A stretch of DNA of 64,000 nucleotides from Geomonas anaerohicana (GCF_016458305.1 NZ_JAEMHL010000003.1:1-64000), one strand, 5' to 3'; positions 51,343 to 61,645 are shown, numbered from the stretch's first letter. Made by a program: numbers and translations. The notes: generated by a model not told the origin, from the letters alone.

Positions 51343-52666
51343 TGACAACCCGCAATGCTCATCATACTTATCAAAGCTGCCTACTGGCTGGACCTGGACA
51401 GTTCTTGATAGCTTAGTGGATCATAATCGGGGCATCTGCTACGGTATTGTCCAACCAGGCAGTCATCATGCTGATGGAGTGCCTATGGTGAATACCGGTG
51501 ATGTATTCGATGGCCATGTAAATAAACTTGTGTCGTTTAAAGTTGCGCAGTCCATCCACCAAAAATTCAAACGGTCTACACTGAAAGGTGGAGAATTGTT
51601 AATAACCTTAGTTGGAGCAAATTTCGGTAGAGTTGCAATTGCGCCGCATACCTACGCTGGCTTTAATTGTTCGAGAGCTGTCGGCGTAGTGCCTGTCAAC
51701 GTTGATGCTCAGTATGTGATGTTCGCGTTGAGATCTCCTATTTCCCGCCGTTTCATGGATGATCACGCAAATACAACAGCACAACCTACTTTTAACTTAA
51801 AGGATGTTGCAGCAATTCCCATTCCATTACCTCCAGAAAGTGAGCGAAGGCGAATAAGTGAATTTCTCGTTGATCTTGACGACCGCATTGCCCTGCTCCG
51901 CGAAACCAACACCACCCTAGAATCCATCGCTCAAGCCATGTTCAAGTCGTGGTTCATGGACTTTGACCCCGTCCGAGCCAAACAAGAAGGCCGCGAGCCG
52001 GAAGGGATGGAAGCTGACACCGCCGCGCTTTTCCCTGACAGTTTCGAGGAATCGGAACTGGGGCTGGTGCCGAAGGGGTGGCGAATTGATAGTATCTATG
52101 CAGCGGCTCAGGTTATCTACGGTGCACCATTCGCGTCCTCCAAATTCAATTCTGAAGGAGTAGGTAAGCCTCTGATTCGTATTAGGGACCTTAAAGGCGA
52201 AACACCAAGGGTTTTTACACAAGAAGTACACCCGAAAGGATACCTAGTAAAACCTGGAGATATTGTTGTCGGCATGGATGGTGAGTTTAGAGCCTATCTT
52301 TGGGGCGGTGAAGACGCATGGTTGAATCAAAGGGTCTGTGTCTTTACTCCTTCATCAGAATTTCCTCCAGCCTTTGTGCACCGTAGCATAATCCCGATTC
52401 TTGCTGCTGTTGAGGCTTCTGAAACTGCAACAACTGTCATTCACTTGGGGAAAAATGACATAGATCGTTTCAGAATCTTGGTCCCAGATGGTGAAGTTCT
52501 CAGTGCATTTGGAGAGATAACCGGCCCAATATATAACAAGATTGTCGAACAAAAACAGATGGCGCGGACACTATGTGGCCTCCGTGATACTTTGCTCCCG
52601 CGTCTGATCTCCGGCCAGTTGCGCCTGCCGGAGGCCGAGGCACTCGTCGAGGAAGCCGCAGCTTGA
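51332..52666 (+). CDS. hsdS: Type I restriction-modification specificity subunit
   Basis: A 444-residue protein from the ATG at 51332. Two target-recognition domains are separated and followed by conserved helical arms: [37 protein letters not shown] in the middle and [20 protein letters not shown] at the end. AT content is visibly higher in the two recognition domains than in flanking hsdM and hsdR, as expected for domain swapping. It sets the bipartite DNA target, which cannot be read from sequence. Confidence 0.93.
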   Translation: MIFNDNPQCSSYLSKLPTGWTWTVLDSLVDHNRGICYGIVQPGSHHADGVPMVNTGDVFDGHVNKLVSFKVAQSIHQKFKRSTLKGGELLITLVGANFGRVAIAPHTYAGFNCSRAVGVVPVNVDAQYVMFALRSPISRRFMDDHANTTAQPTFNLKDVAAIPIPLPPESERRRISEFLVDLDDRIALLRETNTTLESIAQAMFKSWFMDFDPVRAKQEGREPEGMEADTAALFPDSFEESELGLVPKGWRIDSIYAAAQVIYGAPFASSKFNSEGVGKPLIRIRDLKGETPRVFTQEVHPKGYLVKPGDIVVGMDGEFRAYLWGGEDAWLNQRVCVFTPSSEFPPAFVHRSIIPILAAVEASETATTVIHLGKNDIDRFRILVPDGEVLSAFGEITGPIYNKIVEQKQMARTLCGLRDTLLPRLISGQLRLPEAEALVEEAAA

Positions 52667-52709
52667 GTGATCAGTCGTCCTAACCGTTCCACCCTTGCAA
52701 GGTGACGAA

Positions 52710-55700
52710 ATGACCGAAGACCAACTCGAACAGGAAACCTTAGGCTGGCTCTCCGAGACTGGCTACCAGCACCGCCACGGCCTCGACATCGCGCCTGATG
52801 GAGTCTCGCCCGAGAGGGCGAACTACAGTCAGGTGCTGTTGGTTTGCCGGCTCCGCGAGGCGATCGCTCGGCTGAACCCGACGATCCCGGTCCTAGCCCG
52901 GGAGGACGCCCTGCATCGGGTATTGAACCTGGACATCCCGGTTCAATTGGCGGCCAACCGCGCCTTTCACCAACTCCTGATCAATGGGGTCCCGGTCGAG
53001 TACCAGAAGGACGGCGAGACCCGCGGCGACTTCGTGCGCCTGATCGACTTCGACGACATCGACGCAAACGACTGGCTGGCGGTCAACCAGTTCTCCATCA
53101 AGGGGCCCAAGTACACCCGCCGCCCGGACATCGTCCTCTTCGTCAACGGCCTCCCGCTCGTCCTCTTGGAACTGAAAAATCCCGCCGACCAGAACGCCGA
53201 CCTCTGGAAGGCCTACGACCAGATCCAGACCTACAAAGAACAGATCCCCGACATTTTCCAGTACAACGAGGTGCTGGTCATCTCCGACGGCACCGACGCC
53301 CGCCTGGGCTCCCTCTCCGCCAACGTGGAGCGCTACATGGCCTGGCGCACCATCGACGGCGAGACGGTCGACCCCCTCGGTCAGTTCCGCGAGCTGGAAA
53401 CCCTGGTGCGCGGCGTCCTGGCTCCGGCCTACTTCCTGGAGTTCCTGCGCTACTTCGTCCTCTTCGAGGACGACGGCACCCTGGTAAAGAAGATCGCCGG
53501 CTACCACCAGTTCCACGCGGTGCGCTCCGCCATCGAGCAAGTGGTCACCGCCTCCCGCCCCGGGGGGAGCCGGAAGGGCGGGGTGGTCTGGCACACCCAG
53601 GGCTCGGGCAAGAGCATCACCATGACCTGCTTCGCAGCGCGGGTGATGCGCGAGCCCGCAATGGAGAACCCGACCATCGTGGTCATCACCGACCGGAACG
53701 ATCTTGACGGGCAGCTCTTCGGCGTCTTCTCCCTCTCCCAGGACCTCCTGCGCGAACAGCCGGTGCAGTGCGAAACCCGGCCCGACCTGCGCGCCAAGCT
53801 CGCCAACCGCCCCTCAGGCGGCATCGTCTTTGCCACCATCCAGAAGTTCATGCCGGGAGAGGACGAGGACAGCTTCCCGGTCCTCTCCGACCGCCACAAC
53901 ATCGTCGTCATCGCCGACGAGGCGCACCGCACCCAGTACGGTTTCGAGGCGAAGTTCAAGGGGGACGCCAAGGGGTACCAGGTGGGCTACGCCCAGCACC
54001 TGCGCGACGCGCTCCCTAACGCGACCTTCGTCGCCTTCACCGGCACCCCGGTCTCCTCAGAGGACCGCGACACCCGCGCCGTCTTCGGCGACTACATCAG
54101 CATCTACGACATGCAGCAGGCCCGCGACGACGGCGCCACCGTCGCCATCTACTTCGAATCCCGGCTGGCGAAACTGGGCTTGAAGGACGAGATGCTGCCG
54201 GAGGTAGACGCCGAGGTGGACGAACTGGCCGAGGACGAAGAGGAAGACCAGCAGGCGAAGCTGAAGAGCAGGTGGGCCGCCCTGGAAAAGGTGGTGGGCG
54301 CCGAACCGCGAATCCAGCAGGTGGCGGCCGACCTGGTGGAGCATTACGAGGAACGCTGCCAGGCGCAGACCGGCAAGGCGATGGTGGTCGCCATGAGCCG
54401 CGACATCTGCGTCCATCTCTACAACGCCATCATTGCGCTCAGGCCCGACTGGCACGACGAGGATCCGGAGAAGGGCGCCATCAAGATCGTCATGACCGGC
54501 TCCGCCAGCGACCGGCCACTGCTTCGCCCCCACATCTACTCGAAACAGGTCAAGAAACGCCTGGAAAAGCGCTTCAAGGACCCGGGCGACCCTCTGCGCT
54601 TGGTCATCGTGCGGGACATGTGGCTTACCGGCTTCGACGCCCCCTGCGTGCACACCATGTACATCGACAAGCCGATGAAGGGGCACAACCTGATGCAGGC
54701 CATCGCCCGGGTGAACCGCGTCTTCCGCGACAAGCAGGGCGGCCTGGTGGTCGACTACATCGGCATAGCCAACGACCTGAAGCAGGCCCTCAAGGAGTAC
54801 ACGGCAAGCAAGGGGAGGGGGCGCCCCACCGTCGACGCCTACGAAGCCTACGCCGTCCTCGAGGAAAAGCTCGACGTGCTGCGCGCCATGCTGCACGACT
54901 TCGACTATTCAGGCTTCCTAACCGCAGGCCACACCCTCCTGGCCCACGCCGCCAACCACGTCCTGGGACTCGAAGACGGCAAGAAACGCTTTGCCGACAC
55001 CGCCCTGGCCATGTCCAAAGCCTTCACCCTCTGCTGCACCCTGGACGAGGCGAAGGCCGTACGCGAAGAGGTCGCCTTCTTCCAGGCGGTAAAGGTCCTA
55101 CTGACCAAAAGAGACGTCAGCAGTCAGAGACACACCAACGAAGAGCGCGAGGCGGCCATCCGCCAGATCATAGGCTCCGCCCTCGTGTCCGAGGAAGTAG
55201 TCGACATCTTCGATGCCGTAGGACTCGACAAGCCGAACATCGGGATCCTGGATGAGGAGTTCCTGGAGGACGTGCGCAACCTCCCCGAGCGCAACCTGGC
55301 CGTGGAACTTTTGGAGCGCCTCCTGGAGGGAGAGATCAAGTCCCGCTTTTCAACTAACGTCGTGCAGCAGGCCAAATTCTCCGACCTCCTCGCCAACGTT
55401 ATCAAGCGCTACCAGAACCGGGCCATAGAAACCGCCCAGGTCATAGAAGAGCTGATCGCCATGGCCAAGAAGTTCAGAGAGTCTATCGGCCGCGGCGACG
55501 AGCTCGGACTCAACGCCGACGAACTCGCCTTCTACGACGCCCTGGCCAACAACGAGGACGCCGTCCGCGAGATGGACGACGAGATCCTGAAGAAGATCGC
55601 CCAGGAGTTGACCGAGAACCTCCGCAAAAACGTCACCGTCGACTGGTCCGTCCGTGACAGTGTAAGAGCCAGTCTGCGCCTGATGGTGAAACGCATCCTG

Positions 55701-55790
55701 CGCAAATACAAATACCCCCCCACAAAGCAGGAAGAGGCCGTACAACTGGTCCTCGACCAAGCCGAAACCCTGAGCGCTGCCTGGTGTTAG
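52710..55790 (+). CDS. hsdR: Type I restriction endonuclease subunit
   Basis: A 1026-residue translocating nuclease from the ATG at 52710. The PD-(D/E)XK nuclease motif is [21 protein letters not shown] (about residue 145). The SF2 helicase has Walker [21 protein letters not shown], and motif VI near [15 protein letters not shown] long helical C-terminus docks to HsdM. Length is full and no frameshift is seen, so the system is likely active. The gene follows hsdS after 43 bases. Confidence 0.95.
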   Translation: MTEDQLEQETLGWLSETGYQHRHGLDIAPDGVSPERANYSQVLLVCRLREAIARLNPTIPVLAREDALHRVLNLDIPVQLAANRAFHQLLINGVPVEYQKDGETRGDFVRLIDFDDIDANDWLAVNQFSIKGPKYTRRPDIVLFVNGLPLVLLELKNPADQNADLWKAYDQIQTYKEQIPDIFQYNEVLVISDGTDARLGSLSANVERYMAWRTIDGETVDPLGQFRELETLVRGVLAPAYFLEFLRYFVLFEDDGTLVKKIAGYHQFHAVRSAIEQVVTASRPGGSRKGGVVWHTQGSGKSITMTCFAARVMREPAMENPTIVVITDRNDLDGQLFGVFSLSQDLLREQPVQCETRPDLRAKLANRPSGGIVFATIQKFMPGEDEDSFPVLSDRHNIVVIADEAHRTQYGFEAKFKGDAKGYQVGYAQHLRDALPNATFVAFTGTPVSSEDRDTRAVFGDYISIYDMQQARDDGATVAIYFESRLAKLGLKDEMLPEVDAEVDELAEDEEEDQQAKLKSRWAALEKVVGAEPRIQQVAADLVEHYEERCQAQTGKAMVVAMSRDICVHLYNAIIALRPDWHDEDPEKGAIKIVMTGSASDRPLLRPHIYSKQVKKRLEKRFKDPGDPLRLVIVRDMWLTGFDAPCVHTMYIDKPMKGHNLMQAIARVNRVFRDKQGGLVVDYIGIANDLKQALKEYTASKGRGRPTVDAYEAYAVLEEKLDVLRAMLHDFDYSGFLTAGHTLLAHAANHVLGLEDGKKRFADTALAMSKAFTLCCTLDEAKAVREEVAFFQAVKVLLTKRDVSSQRHTNEEREAAIRQIIGSALVSEEVVDIFDAVGLDKPNIGILDEEFLEDVRNLPERNLAVELLERLLEGEIKSRFSTNVVQQAKFSDLLANVIKRYQNRAIETAQVIEELIAMAKKFRESIGRGDELGLNADELAFYDALANNEDAVREMDDEILKKIAQELTENLRKNVTVDWSVRDSVRASLRLMVKRILRKYKYPPTKQEEAVQLVLDQAETLSAAWC

Positions 55791-55878
55791 TGTGTTGGCA
55801 ATACCCGCCAACGTGATCAACTGTTGCCAGTAGGATGAACTGTAGACCCTCATGGCAAACTACAAGGAGTTTAATGTA

Positions 55879-56451
55879 ATGTCAGTATTCGATTTGTTTA
55901 AAAAAAACAGGAAAATGACGCTGAACGCGTTAATACAAGGTGATGTCAAGATTACTATAGGTGCACTTCTTGATCTTGATGAGATTCAGTGCCGACCAGA
56001 CATAATAAATGCCGCGATGAAACTCCTCTGTAACGAAAAACACGCTGAAGATGGTTATAATATTTTGGGTGAGTTAGCCGTTGAAGGAGATGCCGAAGCT
56101 CAGTTCATTATGGGGGATATTTGTGAATCGATGCTTAATCGTCCCGAGCAAGCAGCTATATGGTTCCAACGTGCAGCTGATCAAGGATTAGCTAAGGCTC
56201 AGAGAAACTACGCAGATATGCTTATGGTTGGTAAAGGACTTGCTTGTGATAGGGCAAAGGCCTTTTGTTATTACACAAAAGCAGCTGAACAAGGTATTCC
56301 AGAAGCTCAATTTGTGTTAGGCGAATTCTTTCGAAACGGAGATGCTGTCCCGAAGGATCTTGAAAAAGCGGCATACTGGTATGGTCAATCAAGCAAAAAT
56401 GGATTCAAGCATGCTGAGACACGTTTAAACCAAATTTATGCCGACAACTAA
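55879..56451 (+). CDS. Sel1-repeat (TPR-like) protein
   Basis: About 190 residues from the ATG at 55879, which has AAGGAG upstream. Sel1-type repeats of about 36 residues run through the second half: AAIWFQRAADQGLAKAQRNYADML, AFCYYTKAAEQGIPEAQFVLGEFF and AAYWYGQSSKNGFKHAETRL. They form a protein-binding superhelix. It has no signal peptide. The base composition is much more AT-rich than the preceding hsd genes, which suggests a separate origin. It may be a partner of a defence or effector system, but no catalytic domain is attached. Confidence 0.8.
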   Translation: MSVFDLFKKNRKMTLNALIQGDVKITIGALLDLDEIQCRPDIINAAMKLLCNEKHAEDGYNILGELAVEGDAEAQFIMGDICESMLNRPEQAAIWFQRAADQGLAKAQRNYADMLMVGKGLACDRAKAFCYYTKAAEQGIPEAQFVLGEFFRNGDAVPKDLEKAAYWYGQSSKNGFKHAETRLNQIYADN

Positions 56452-56506
56452 CAAAGCTAACGATACAGTAGGAGCGACTTCTTCTAGCCAGGCCTAAGGA
56501 GGGCGC

Positions 56507-56929
56507 ATGAGTGACTTGACTACACATGGTGGCGGCAAAGCCCGACGTTTTAGCTGGGCCTGCCATGGGGACCTCATCGCGATAGTCAACGAGAAAGGGC
56601 GCACGCATACCTACCATCTGGATGAGGTATTCAGGATATACAGCTGGTTATTTCAAAAGTTTGATAATGGCTGGTTCCCATTAGCTAATAACGTCAAAAA
56701 ACTTGGGGGGAACGAGGAGATTGCTGGACTCGGTGTAGCGATCCTGAGCCAACGTCCTGGTGACATAGCACATGCTCAGGGAGCCTCTTATCTAGGGGTG
56801 TTGCTAGAGGATATAGGTGTGTTGGAATGGAATCTGGCAAAAAAGGGCATCCAGTGGCGCATCATCAAACGAGTGCAGAGTCTGGATGCTCTAAGGGCTA
56901 AGCTGCACTCCTCGAGGAGAGGCATCTGA
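56507..56929 (+). CDS. Hypothetical protein, first of a two-gene unit
   Basis: A 140-residue protein with AAGGAGGGC before the ATG. Mixed alpha/beta character with aromatic patches (HLDEVFRIYSWLFQKFDNGWFP) and no known motif. Its stop overlaps the next ATG by one base (TGATG), so the pair is coupled. Together they could form a two-protein system of unknown function in the defence-rich island. Confidence 0.55.
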   Translation: MSDLTTHGGGKARRFSWACHGDLIAIVNEKGRTHTYHLDEVFRIYSWLFQKFDNGWFPLANNVKKLGGNEEIAGLGVAILSQRPGDIAHAQGASYLGVLLEDIGVLEWNLAKKGIQWRIIKRVQSLDALRAKLHSSRRGI

Positions 56930-57249
56930 TGGGCCCACTCATCACCCGACCCGAGAGCAGAACCCATCGCCTTAAACTAATAGAAAAAAAGTTACAGAGT
57001 CAGGCGCCAACATTCTACGCAGATCTAAAAATGGCCGGGATGCTGACTTCATTTATAGACGACGAAGAAAGGAAGCTCATGGCGGATTATGCCACATGGG
57101 TCAAGGATTTTGGCTATGAGCTAGGTGAAGAACCTGAAGCTTTACCGTATATCCAGAGAACAGTACGGAAGGTTAAACATCCTTGGCTCCGAGCGCTAGA
57201 AAGTTTGCAGTACTCTGACAATCCTACTTTTCCAAGGGAGGGGCAGTAA
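56929..57249 (+). CDS. Hypothetical protein, second of a two-gene unit
   Basis: A 106-residue soluble protein, helical and charged (HRLKLIEKKLQSQAPTFYADLKMAGML). Translationally coupled to the gene before it. No domain recognised. Two short coupled genes are reminiscent of toxin-antitoxin layout, but the lengths and sequences match no family I know. Confidence 0.52.
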   Translation: MGPLITRPESRTHRLKLIEKKLQSQAPTFYADLKMAGMLTSFIDDEERKLMADYATWVKDFGYELGEEPEALPYIQRTVRKVKHPWLRALESLQYSDNPTFPREGQ

Positions 57250-57292
57250 GATGTCCGGCTACCTCAGTTTGCCAAGCTGAGAAGGGTACTGT

Positions 57293-57658
57293 CTAATCGT
57301 CTTGCGATGCGTCCGTTTGCCTCTGATCGAACATCCTCTGGATATCCGAAAATGCAGACAGGGCATTAGCCACCTGAACCAGGCTTTTGATCGCCTCACG
57401 GTTCACAGCGTCTTCCCCCAATTCTTGAATGCTGAAAATGATGGTATCGCGTAAAGTGTTTGCCCAGATGGCGTAGCGCGAAAAGGTGGCGTCGCCATCG
57501 CATGCCTGATTTAGCGCGGCGCGCTCCAGGCGCAGATACAGAAACTCCAAACCTCCTGGTACCCCTCCGTCCGAATAGGCGTCACTTATCCTGAGTTGGA
57601 CCGATTCTTGATATCCCCTTATCAGGTCTTGAATCTGCTCTTCTATTGAAGCGCCCAT
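57293..57658 (-). CDS. Hypothetical helical protein
   Basis: A 121-residue acidic, helical protein (QIQDLIRGYQESVQLRISDAY, FLYLRLERAALNQACDG). No signal peptide or recognised domain. It lies 49 bases downstream of the HNH-like gene on the same strand and may be cotranscribed with it. Confidence 0.5.
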   Translation of the reverse strand: MGASIEEQIQDLIRGYQESVQLRISDAYSDGGVPGGLEFLYLRLERAALNQACDGDATFSRYAIWANTLRDTIIFSIQELGEDAVNREAIKSLVQVANALSAFSDIQRMFDQRQTDASQDD

Positions 57659-57707
57659 GTATGTCCTCCCTCGACAAGCTGCCGATCATCGCGGTACGAT
57701 TCTCCCG

Positions 57708-58163
57708 CTACTCCGCGCTGTCCTGCACTATATACCCGTGGTGCTCCAGCACCGAACGGCACACCTCCAGTAACTCGTCGAAAGCTAGATCGTTCTTGAG
57801 GTCATTGGTGCGCCAACCGCAGATCCTGAAGTCGGCGGCTCCGGTGCCATCCCCAACATGATCAACTGTCGGCAAAAGGGCGAATCCCTTTTTGTAGGCC
57901 CGTCTCTGTGCTTGTGACTTGTCGTTGTCGTACTGGCTGATGAGGGACCAGTCCAAAGCCTCTCCCGTGTAGGCATCAAGACCTCCGCTGGCCTCAACAG
58001 CCTCATGTATGGCCACTCTATAAGTCTCGCCGGTGGCTGTGGTGTTGCCGCGGAGGCGGTCTCTTTTGAGATGGGCTTGAGCCTTACGCCTCAGCCACCT
58101 TTCGTACGTCTCATGGGTTACCTTCTCGTGAAGGAAGTGAGGAGCCTGGTATTTTTTAGCCAT
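57708..58163 (-). CDS. Predicted HNH-type nuclease
   Basis: A 151-residue protein. The pattern AYTGEALDWSL, LLPTVDHVGDG (Asp101-His102), then RICGWRTNDLKNDL (Asn120, Asn124) has the order and spacing of an HNH beta-beta-alpha metal fold, with His102 as general base. The usual zinc cysteines are missing. The N-terminal part is basic and helical (YERWLRRKAQAHLKRDRLRG), fit for DNA contact. It stands next to a predicted PD-(D/E)XK nuclease in the same direction, consistent with a defence module. Confidence 0.6.
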   Translation of the reverse strand: MAKKYQAPHFLHEKVTHETYERWLRRKAQAHLKRDRLRGNTTATGETYRVAIHEAVEASGGLDAYTGEALDWSLISQYDNDKSQAQRRAYKKGFALLPTVDHVGDGTGAADFRICGWRTNDLKNDLAFDELLEVCRSVLEHHGYIVQDSAE

Positions 58164-58221
58164 GAAATTATCCCAGTTTGTATGCTGTTGCAGCAGCGGG
58201 TGGAGAGTCAGGCCTAAGGAG

Positions 58222-58809
58222 CTAATATCCTTCTTGCAGTGTCAACAGAACGACTTTTTTCCCATAAGATGACTGCAGCTTCCTAAAATGTTCCGGCTGA
58301 TTTTTGGTCGGGCTCTCTTTACTGTTGATCTTCTTTCGTTTTATTTCGCAGAAGATTTGCTCTGTTGCGCTAAACAGGAAAAGGTCTGGTGGTTGGCTGA
58401 AATGTTTTTTGACATATTCGAAAATATCAGAATCAACTATCGATTTGAATATTTTACCCTTCCGTTTGTGGCATTGGCTTTCTTCATTTTCATATTTCTC
58501 AACAAGAGATAGATACCCATGATGTTCGTAAAACAATATCGCTCCAAGCCACTCCCCAAAGTGGTTGCCGATTACTTTTTGGTCCCTGCAGGCAAGCCAC
58601 AAATCATCGCGGTCAAATAACATAGGATATTTTCTAAACCAGTAGTACAACAGATATTCGTGTTTGTAAGCTTCTAACATTTGTGGTGGGTAGGTGGCAG
58701 TGTAGCTCTGATAAAAGAAATCGGGCAAGGACGGTTCCATCTCTTGCCTGAAAGACTTAATGACATCCTTTGTGTACGTTGAATAAACTTTGCCATAGTC
58801 TTTAGCCAT
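58222..58809 (-). CDS. Predicted PD-(D/E)XK nuclease (VRR-NUC or restriction-like)
   Basis: A 195-residue protein from the ATG at 58809 (AGAGAGGAG upstream). The motif PPDLFLFSATEQIFCEIKRK places Asp142, Glu155 and Lys157 as in PD-(D/E)XK folds, and GNHFGEWLGAILFYEHHGY supplies the N-terminal helix acid. The end VVLLTLQEGY fits a core strand. Length suits a single nuclease domain with a helical N-terminus. The gene follows the 465-residue unrecognised protein by 49 bases, so the two are likely one operon. Confidence 0.62.
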   Translation of the reverse strand: MAKDYGKVYSTYTKDVIKSFRQEMEPSLPDFFYQSYTATYPPQMLEAYKHEYLLYYWFRKYPMLFDRDDLWLACRDQKVIGNHFGEWLGAILFYEHHGYLSLVEKYENEESQCHKRKGKIFKSIVDSDIFEYVKKHFSQPPDLFLFSATEQIFCEIKRKKINSKESPTKNQPEHFRKLQSSYGKKVVLLTLQEGY

Positions 58810-58858
58810 GGTTGACTCCTCTCTTTTCAATCGAACTCTTGGGGGGAAGTCTGCCGGA

Positions 58859-60256
58859 CTAAAGTGTCTGCTCAGACGCCGGCACAAAGGTTTTCGCCGT
58901 CGGATGCACCTCCGGCCTATACTCCGCTCCAAAGCAATTTACAACCGACCGCGGCGTAAGCACCCTTACCTGTTGCCCCTTAGGCCGAGAGATCGCTGCT
59001 ACATACCCACCCAGCGACCACTCCCGAAGCGACCCACCCCACACTAGGTAGATCTTCGCGTAATGCTCGACCATCGTCCCATCCGGCAGCCCATCAACAA
59101 CCGCCGCATAGGTGACCTTGTTGCCATCGCTGTCGAGCCGCTCTTCGGCGATGATCCTGTCGATGTTCTTAATGCCGCCGGATACCCCATATTCCTTCCC
59201 ATTCATCAAAACCCAACGCTCAATGAACTCGTAGAACTTTCTCCCTTGGCAGGTGCAGGGCCTGTGCCCCGCTGCAAAGGCAGTCGCCTCGTCCAAGAAG
59301 AAGAGCTCCGTGTAGCTTTTGCTGCTCATCAGCTCTCGTTGAATGCAGTTGCCGGAACCGTCCTTGGCCTCCAGAACGCAAAACTTCCAGTCGACCTGCC
59401 GCGGGTTGTACTGACTTTTGAGTAACTTGTCCTTGGTGTGCAGCTTCGCACTGGCCCCCCTGTTGCCCATCAACGTTCCCACGCTTGAGGCCGCCACGAT
59501 TTCCCCCGTCGGCAGCACCCGGTTCTGCAGAGGCTTTATGATCCCGCAAGCCTTCAAGGCTTTTGCCAGTTCTGGCCTCATGATGAACCGGAATTCGCCG
59601 GCCGGCTTCGACTCCGAGTAAGAGAGGGCGGTCCAGTACAGGGCCCGGCCATCCGAGCCCCCCTTCGGTGGGTTGAACCCAAGCCTGTCCGCGATCCGGT
59701 GCGCCAGTTTGCCGTAGTGGATGTTAGCCGCGGAGTAGTGTGAAAAGCCTGCAGCTTTCGCGAGCTCGGTAGCCGTGATGGTGGAATGGCGGGCTCGGTA
59801 TTGTGCGGTGAGCATTTTGATGTCGGTAGCGGAGAGAGAGCCCTCATTGCGCAGGCAGTACAGAGCCTTTTCGAACGACTGCACAGAGGCGATGGGATCG
59901 GACATGAAATACAGATTGTCCGCTATCTCCTGCCACTGAAATGTGGAATAGGTGGATCGGGAAAGTGCCATGCTGCAAATTTGTGCTGCGAACTTGGGAC
60001 GAACATAGACAGGGTACAGGTCAGCCCACCCTTCATAGCGCTCCCCAAGCTTTTCCAGTGCGGTGTCTAGCCCCTTGACGGCCTCAGGCGTCCGTGGTGC
60101 AGCCTTCCACGCATAAGTTTCAGAAAAACACAGCTCTTCTATCGCAGCTTCATTCGTCCGGAATCTGAAGAACCATGGTCCGCGGGCATCTTGCCGCCCC
60201 TCAAGGACAATGCAACCTCCCTCACTTCCCAACTCAAGTACAGGAGTCCACTTCAT
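58859..60256 (-). CDS. Large multidomain protein of a probable restriction/defence type
   Basis: A 465-residue protein. About residues 165-215 contain STITATELAKAAGFSHYSAA, then NIHYGKLAHRIADRLG, a helical module that I recall from McrA/HNH-type restriction proteins. At about 335-360, FFLDEATAFAAGHRPCTCQG resembles the Ada-type zinc motif (F...A.AAG.RPC.C). The C-terminal part (about 385-465) is beta-rich with no motif I can name. No nuclease motif was found in this chain; the neighbours supply candidate nucleases. A fragment of a second copy of its start lies at 62855-62897. Function unknown; restriction or DNA-modification sensing is a guess. Confidence 0.5.
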   Translation of the reverse strand: MKWTPVLELGSEGGCIVLEGRQDARGPWFFRFRTNEAAIEELCFSETYAWKAAPRTPEAVKGLDTALEKLGERYEGWADLYPVYVRPKFAAQICSMALSRSTYSTFQWQEIADNLYFMSDPIASVQSFEKALYCLRNEGSLSATDIKMLTAQYRARHSTITATELAKAAGFSHYSAANIHYGKLAHRIADRLGFNPPKGGSDGRALYWTALSYSESKPAGEFRFIMRPELAKALKACGIIKPLQNRVLPTGEIVAASSVGTLMGNRGASAKLHTKDKLLKSQYNPRQVDWKFCVLEAKDGSGNCIQRELMSSKSYTELFFLDEATAFAAGHRPCTCQGRKFYEFIERWVLMNGKEYGVSGGIKNIDRIIAEERLDSDGNKVTYAAVVDGLPDGTMVEHYAKIYLVWGGSLREWSLGGYVAAISRPKGQQVRVLTPRSVVNCFGAEYRPEVHPTAKTFVPASEQTL

Positions 60257-60336
60257 GCAGCCTAGCTCCTCTCAAGATGCTTCGTTATAATACAGTGGGC
60301 GTCAAAATTCAGGGGCCGTCAGGGGGGCGATGTCAG

Positions 60337-60546
60337 TCAGAGAGCCACTAAAAGCCCGCCCGCCGCTATACATGTCAGCGCTATTGCCCACACCACTTTC
60401 TCTAAAACGCTGGCGACTGCCTTTGCCGCGTAACTCTCAAATTCCTCGACACCGTAGGAGTTGGTGCGGTTAAAGCGGCGTCTCCTGACCCAGAAAGCAA
60501 GGTAAAAGCCCACTGTTAACAGTAGCGCGGAATAAATGAGTTTCAT
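60337..60546 (-). CDS. Small two-helix membrane protein
   Basis: About 69 residues with two hydrophobic segments (LIYSALLLTVGFYLAFWV and VVWAIALTCIAAGGLLVAL) joined by a basic loop RRRRFNRTNS. It is the last gene of a three-gene unit; its start overlaps the zinc-ribbon stop (ATGA). Size and topology recall holin- or toxin-like membrane proteins or subunits of a membrane complex. No family recognised. Confidence 0.6.
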   Translation of the reverse strand: MKLIYSALLLTVGFYLAFWVRRRRFNRTNSYGVEEFESYAAKAVASVLEKVVWAIALTCIAAGGLLVAL

Positions 60547-60770
60547 GGACACTTGCCTTTTTGATATCCGGTCTGGTCGTCACCTCTTTTAATGCAGGAG
60601 GGGCAAACCCGAGGCCAACGCGCCTTCCAGAAGCATATCCTATCCAAGATGGTAATCCCTGCACATCTTGTGCACATGGCTTGGCCACACTTGGAGCAAA
60701 TGCCGCCTCCCAGGGTGTCAAATGTACGGCTACAAAAATGGCATTTCCAGGGGGTGAAGCTAGCTTTCAT
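60543..60770 (-). CDS. Zinc-ribbon protein
   Basis: A 75-residue protein with three CXXC knuckles: CHFCSRTF, CSKCGQAMCTRC and CPSC. It should bind two zinc ions as a treble-clef or double-ribbon fold. It overlaps the genes on both sides by ATGA, so all three are made together. It may bridge the AbrB-membrane protein and the small membrane protein, or bind nucleic acid. Confidence 0.65.
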   Translation of the reverse strand: MKASFTPWKCHFCSRTFDTLGGGICSKCGQAMCTRCAGITILDRICFWKARWPRVCPSCIKRGDDQTGYQKGKCP

Positions 60771-61645
60771 GGGGAGTCGGGAGCGACTACTTTACTGATG
60801 GTTATGTTGTCCCCATCGATAACCAATTCGAGTTCCGAAAGGGAGGTCAGCCCGATTTCGCGGCGTAACGCGGAAGGAATCGTTATCTGCCCTTTACTGT
60901 TGATCTTTACCCTCGTGCTACTTGGACTGGTCATCGCTAGAGCGGGGCGGTCTTCTTTTTCTTTGTTAGGTAACCTCGTTTTCAAATCGCCGATAGCGTG
61001 AGAGATTGCATCACCGGTTTTCTCGATGGCCTTTCCTGTGACTACTTTGGTTTTTCCGATGGCATCAAGGACCTTATCCGTGAGCTTATGTGTGACATTC
61101 CCGAGCGTTTTGCCGAATGCAGCCGCTGTCGCACTTACGAATTTTTTAACCTCGGTGAGGTTCTCCGAATTCCATGCCTCTTTCGACTTATTAATAATGA
61201 AGGAGATAATGGATTTTACTATTTCTGCACCGACCTGCAGGCCATGGCAGATTCTGGAGATGATTTCTTCCTTTTCCTTCTCACTAAGTACGTTCCAGCC
61301 GTAGTAAATAGCCCCTACTGCAGCGCATGTCATTGAAATAGGGCTAAGCGGCACGGTTGCCACAGCCGCAACGGCAGATAGCGGATTGCCGAGTATCACT
61401 TGGCCGACAGCTATGACCACCGTTGGGGCAATAAAACCTACACCGAAACCGAGCTTTGCCTTCTCGAGGATGTCTCCGGTTCTTGCAACGGTGGGGTTGT
61501 CGTTCCCCTTCATTTCCTCGATTTGCTCGTTGAGGTAGTCATTTATGTACTTTGCTGTCCCGTAAAGTGCTTTTAGGCAATCGATCATCACACTGGATGC
61601 AAGCAGGACACCGCCACCTGGAACTCCTAAAACCGCTGAATTCAT
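60767..61645 (-). CDS. Membrane-type protein fused to a C-terminal AbrB/SpoVT DNA-binding domain
   Basis: A 292-residue protein from the ATG at 61645, with GAGGAGGGG upstream. Residues 67-118 are a long hydrophobic, Gly/Ala-rich stretch (GFGVGFIAPTVVIAVGQVIL, then SAVAAVATVPLSPISMTCAA). Residues 125-225 are amphipathic helices. Residues 245-287 are a clean swapped-hairpin AbrB domain (VKINSKGQITIPSALRREIG). AbrB domains normally occur in small regulators or antitoxins, so fusion to a hydrophobic helical body is unusual. The protein could be a membrane-tethered regulator, or an effector that blocks or reports on its own operon. It leads a three-gene coupled unit. Confidence 0.65.
   Translation of the reverse strand: MNSAVLGVPGGGVLLASSVMIDCLKALYGTAKYINDYLNEQIEEMKGNDNPTVARTGDILEKAKLGFGVGFIAPTVVIAVGQVILGNPLSAVAAVATVPLSPISMTCAAVGAIYYGWNVLSEKEKEEIISRICHGLQVGAEIVKSIISFIINKSKEAWNSENLTEVKKFVSATAAAFGKTLGNVTHKLTDKVLDAIGKTKVVTGKAIEKTGDAISHAIGDLKTRLPNKEKEDRPALAMTSPSSTRVKINSKGQITIPSALRREIGLTSLSELELVIDGDNITISKVVAPDSP

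Noticed and set aside
52844..55255. Several frames of 150-330 residues over hsdR
   Set aside because: Arg/Pro-rich out-of-frame translations of the hsdR coding sequence.
56507..57249. Toxin-antitoxin pair
   Set aside because: Two short coupled genes fit the layout, but neither protein resembles a known toxin or antitoxin, so they are left as hypothetical.
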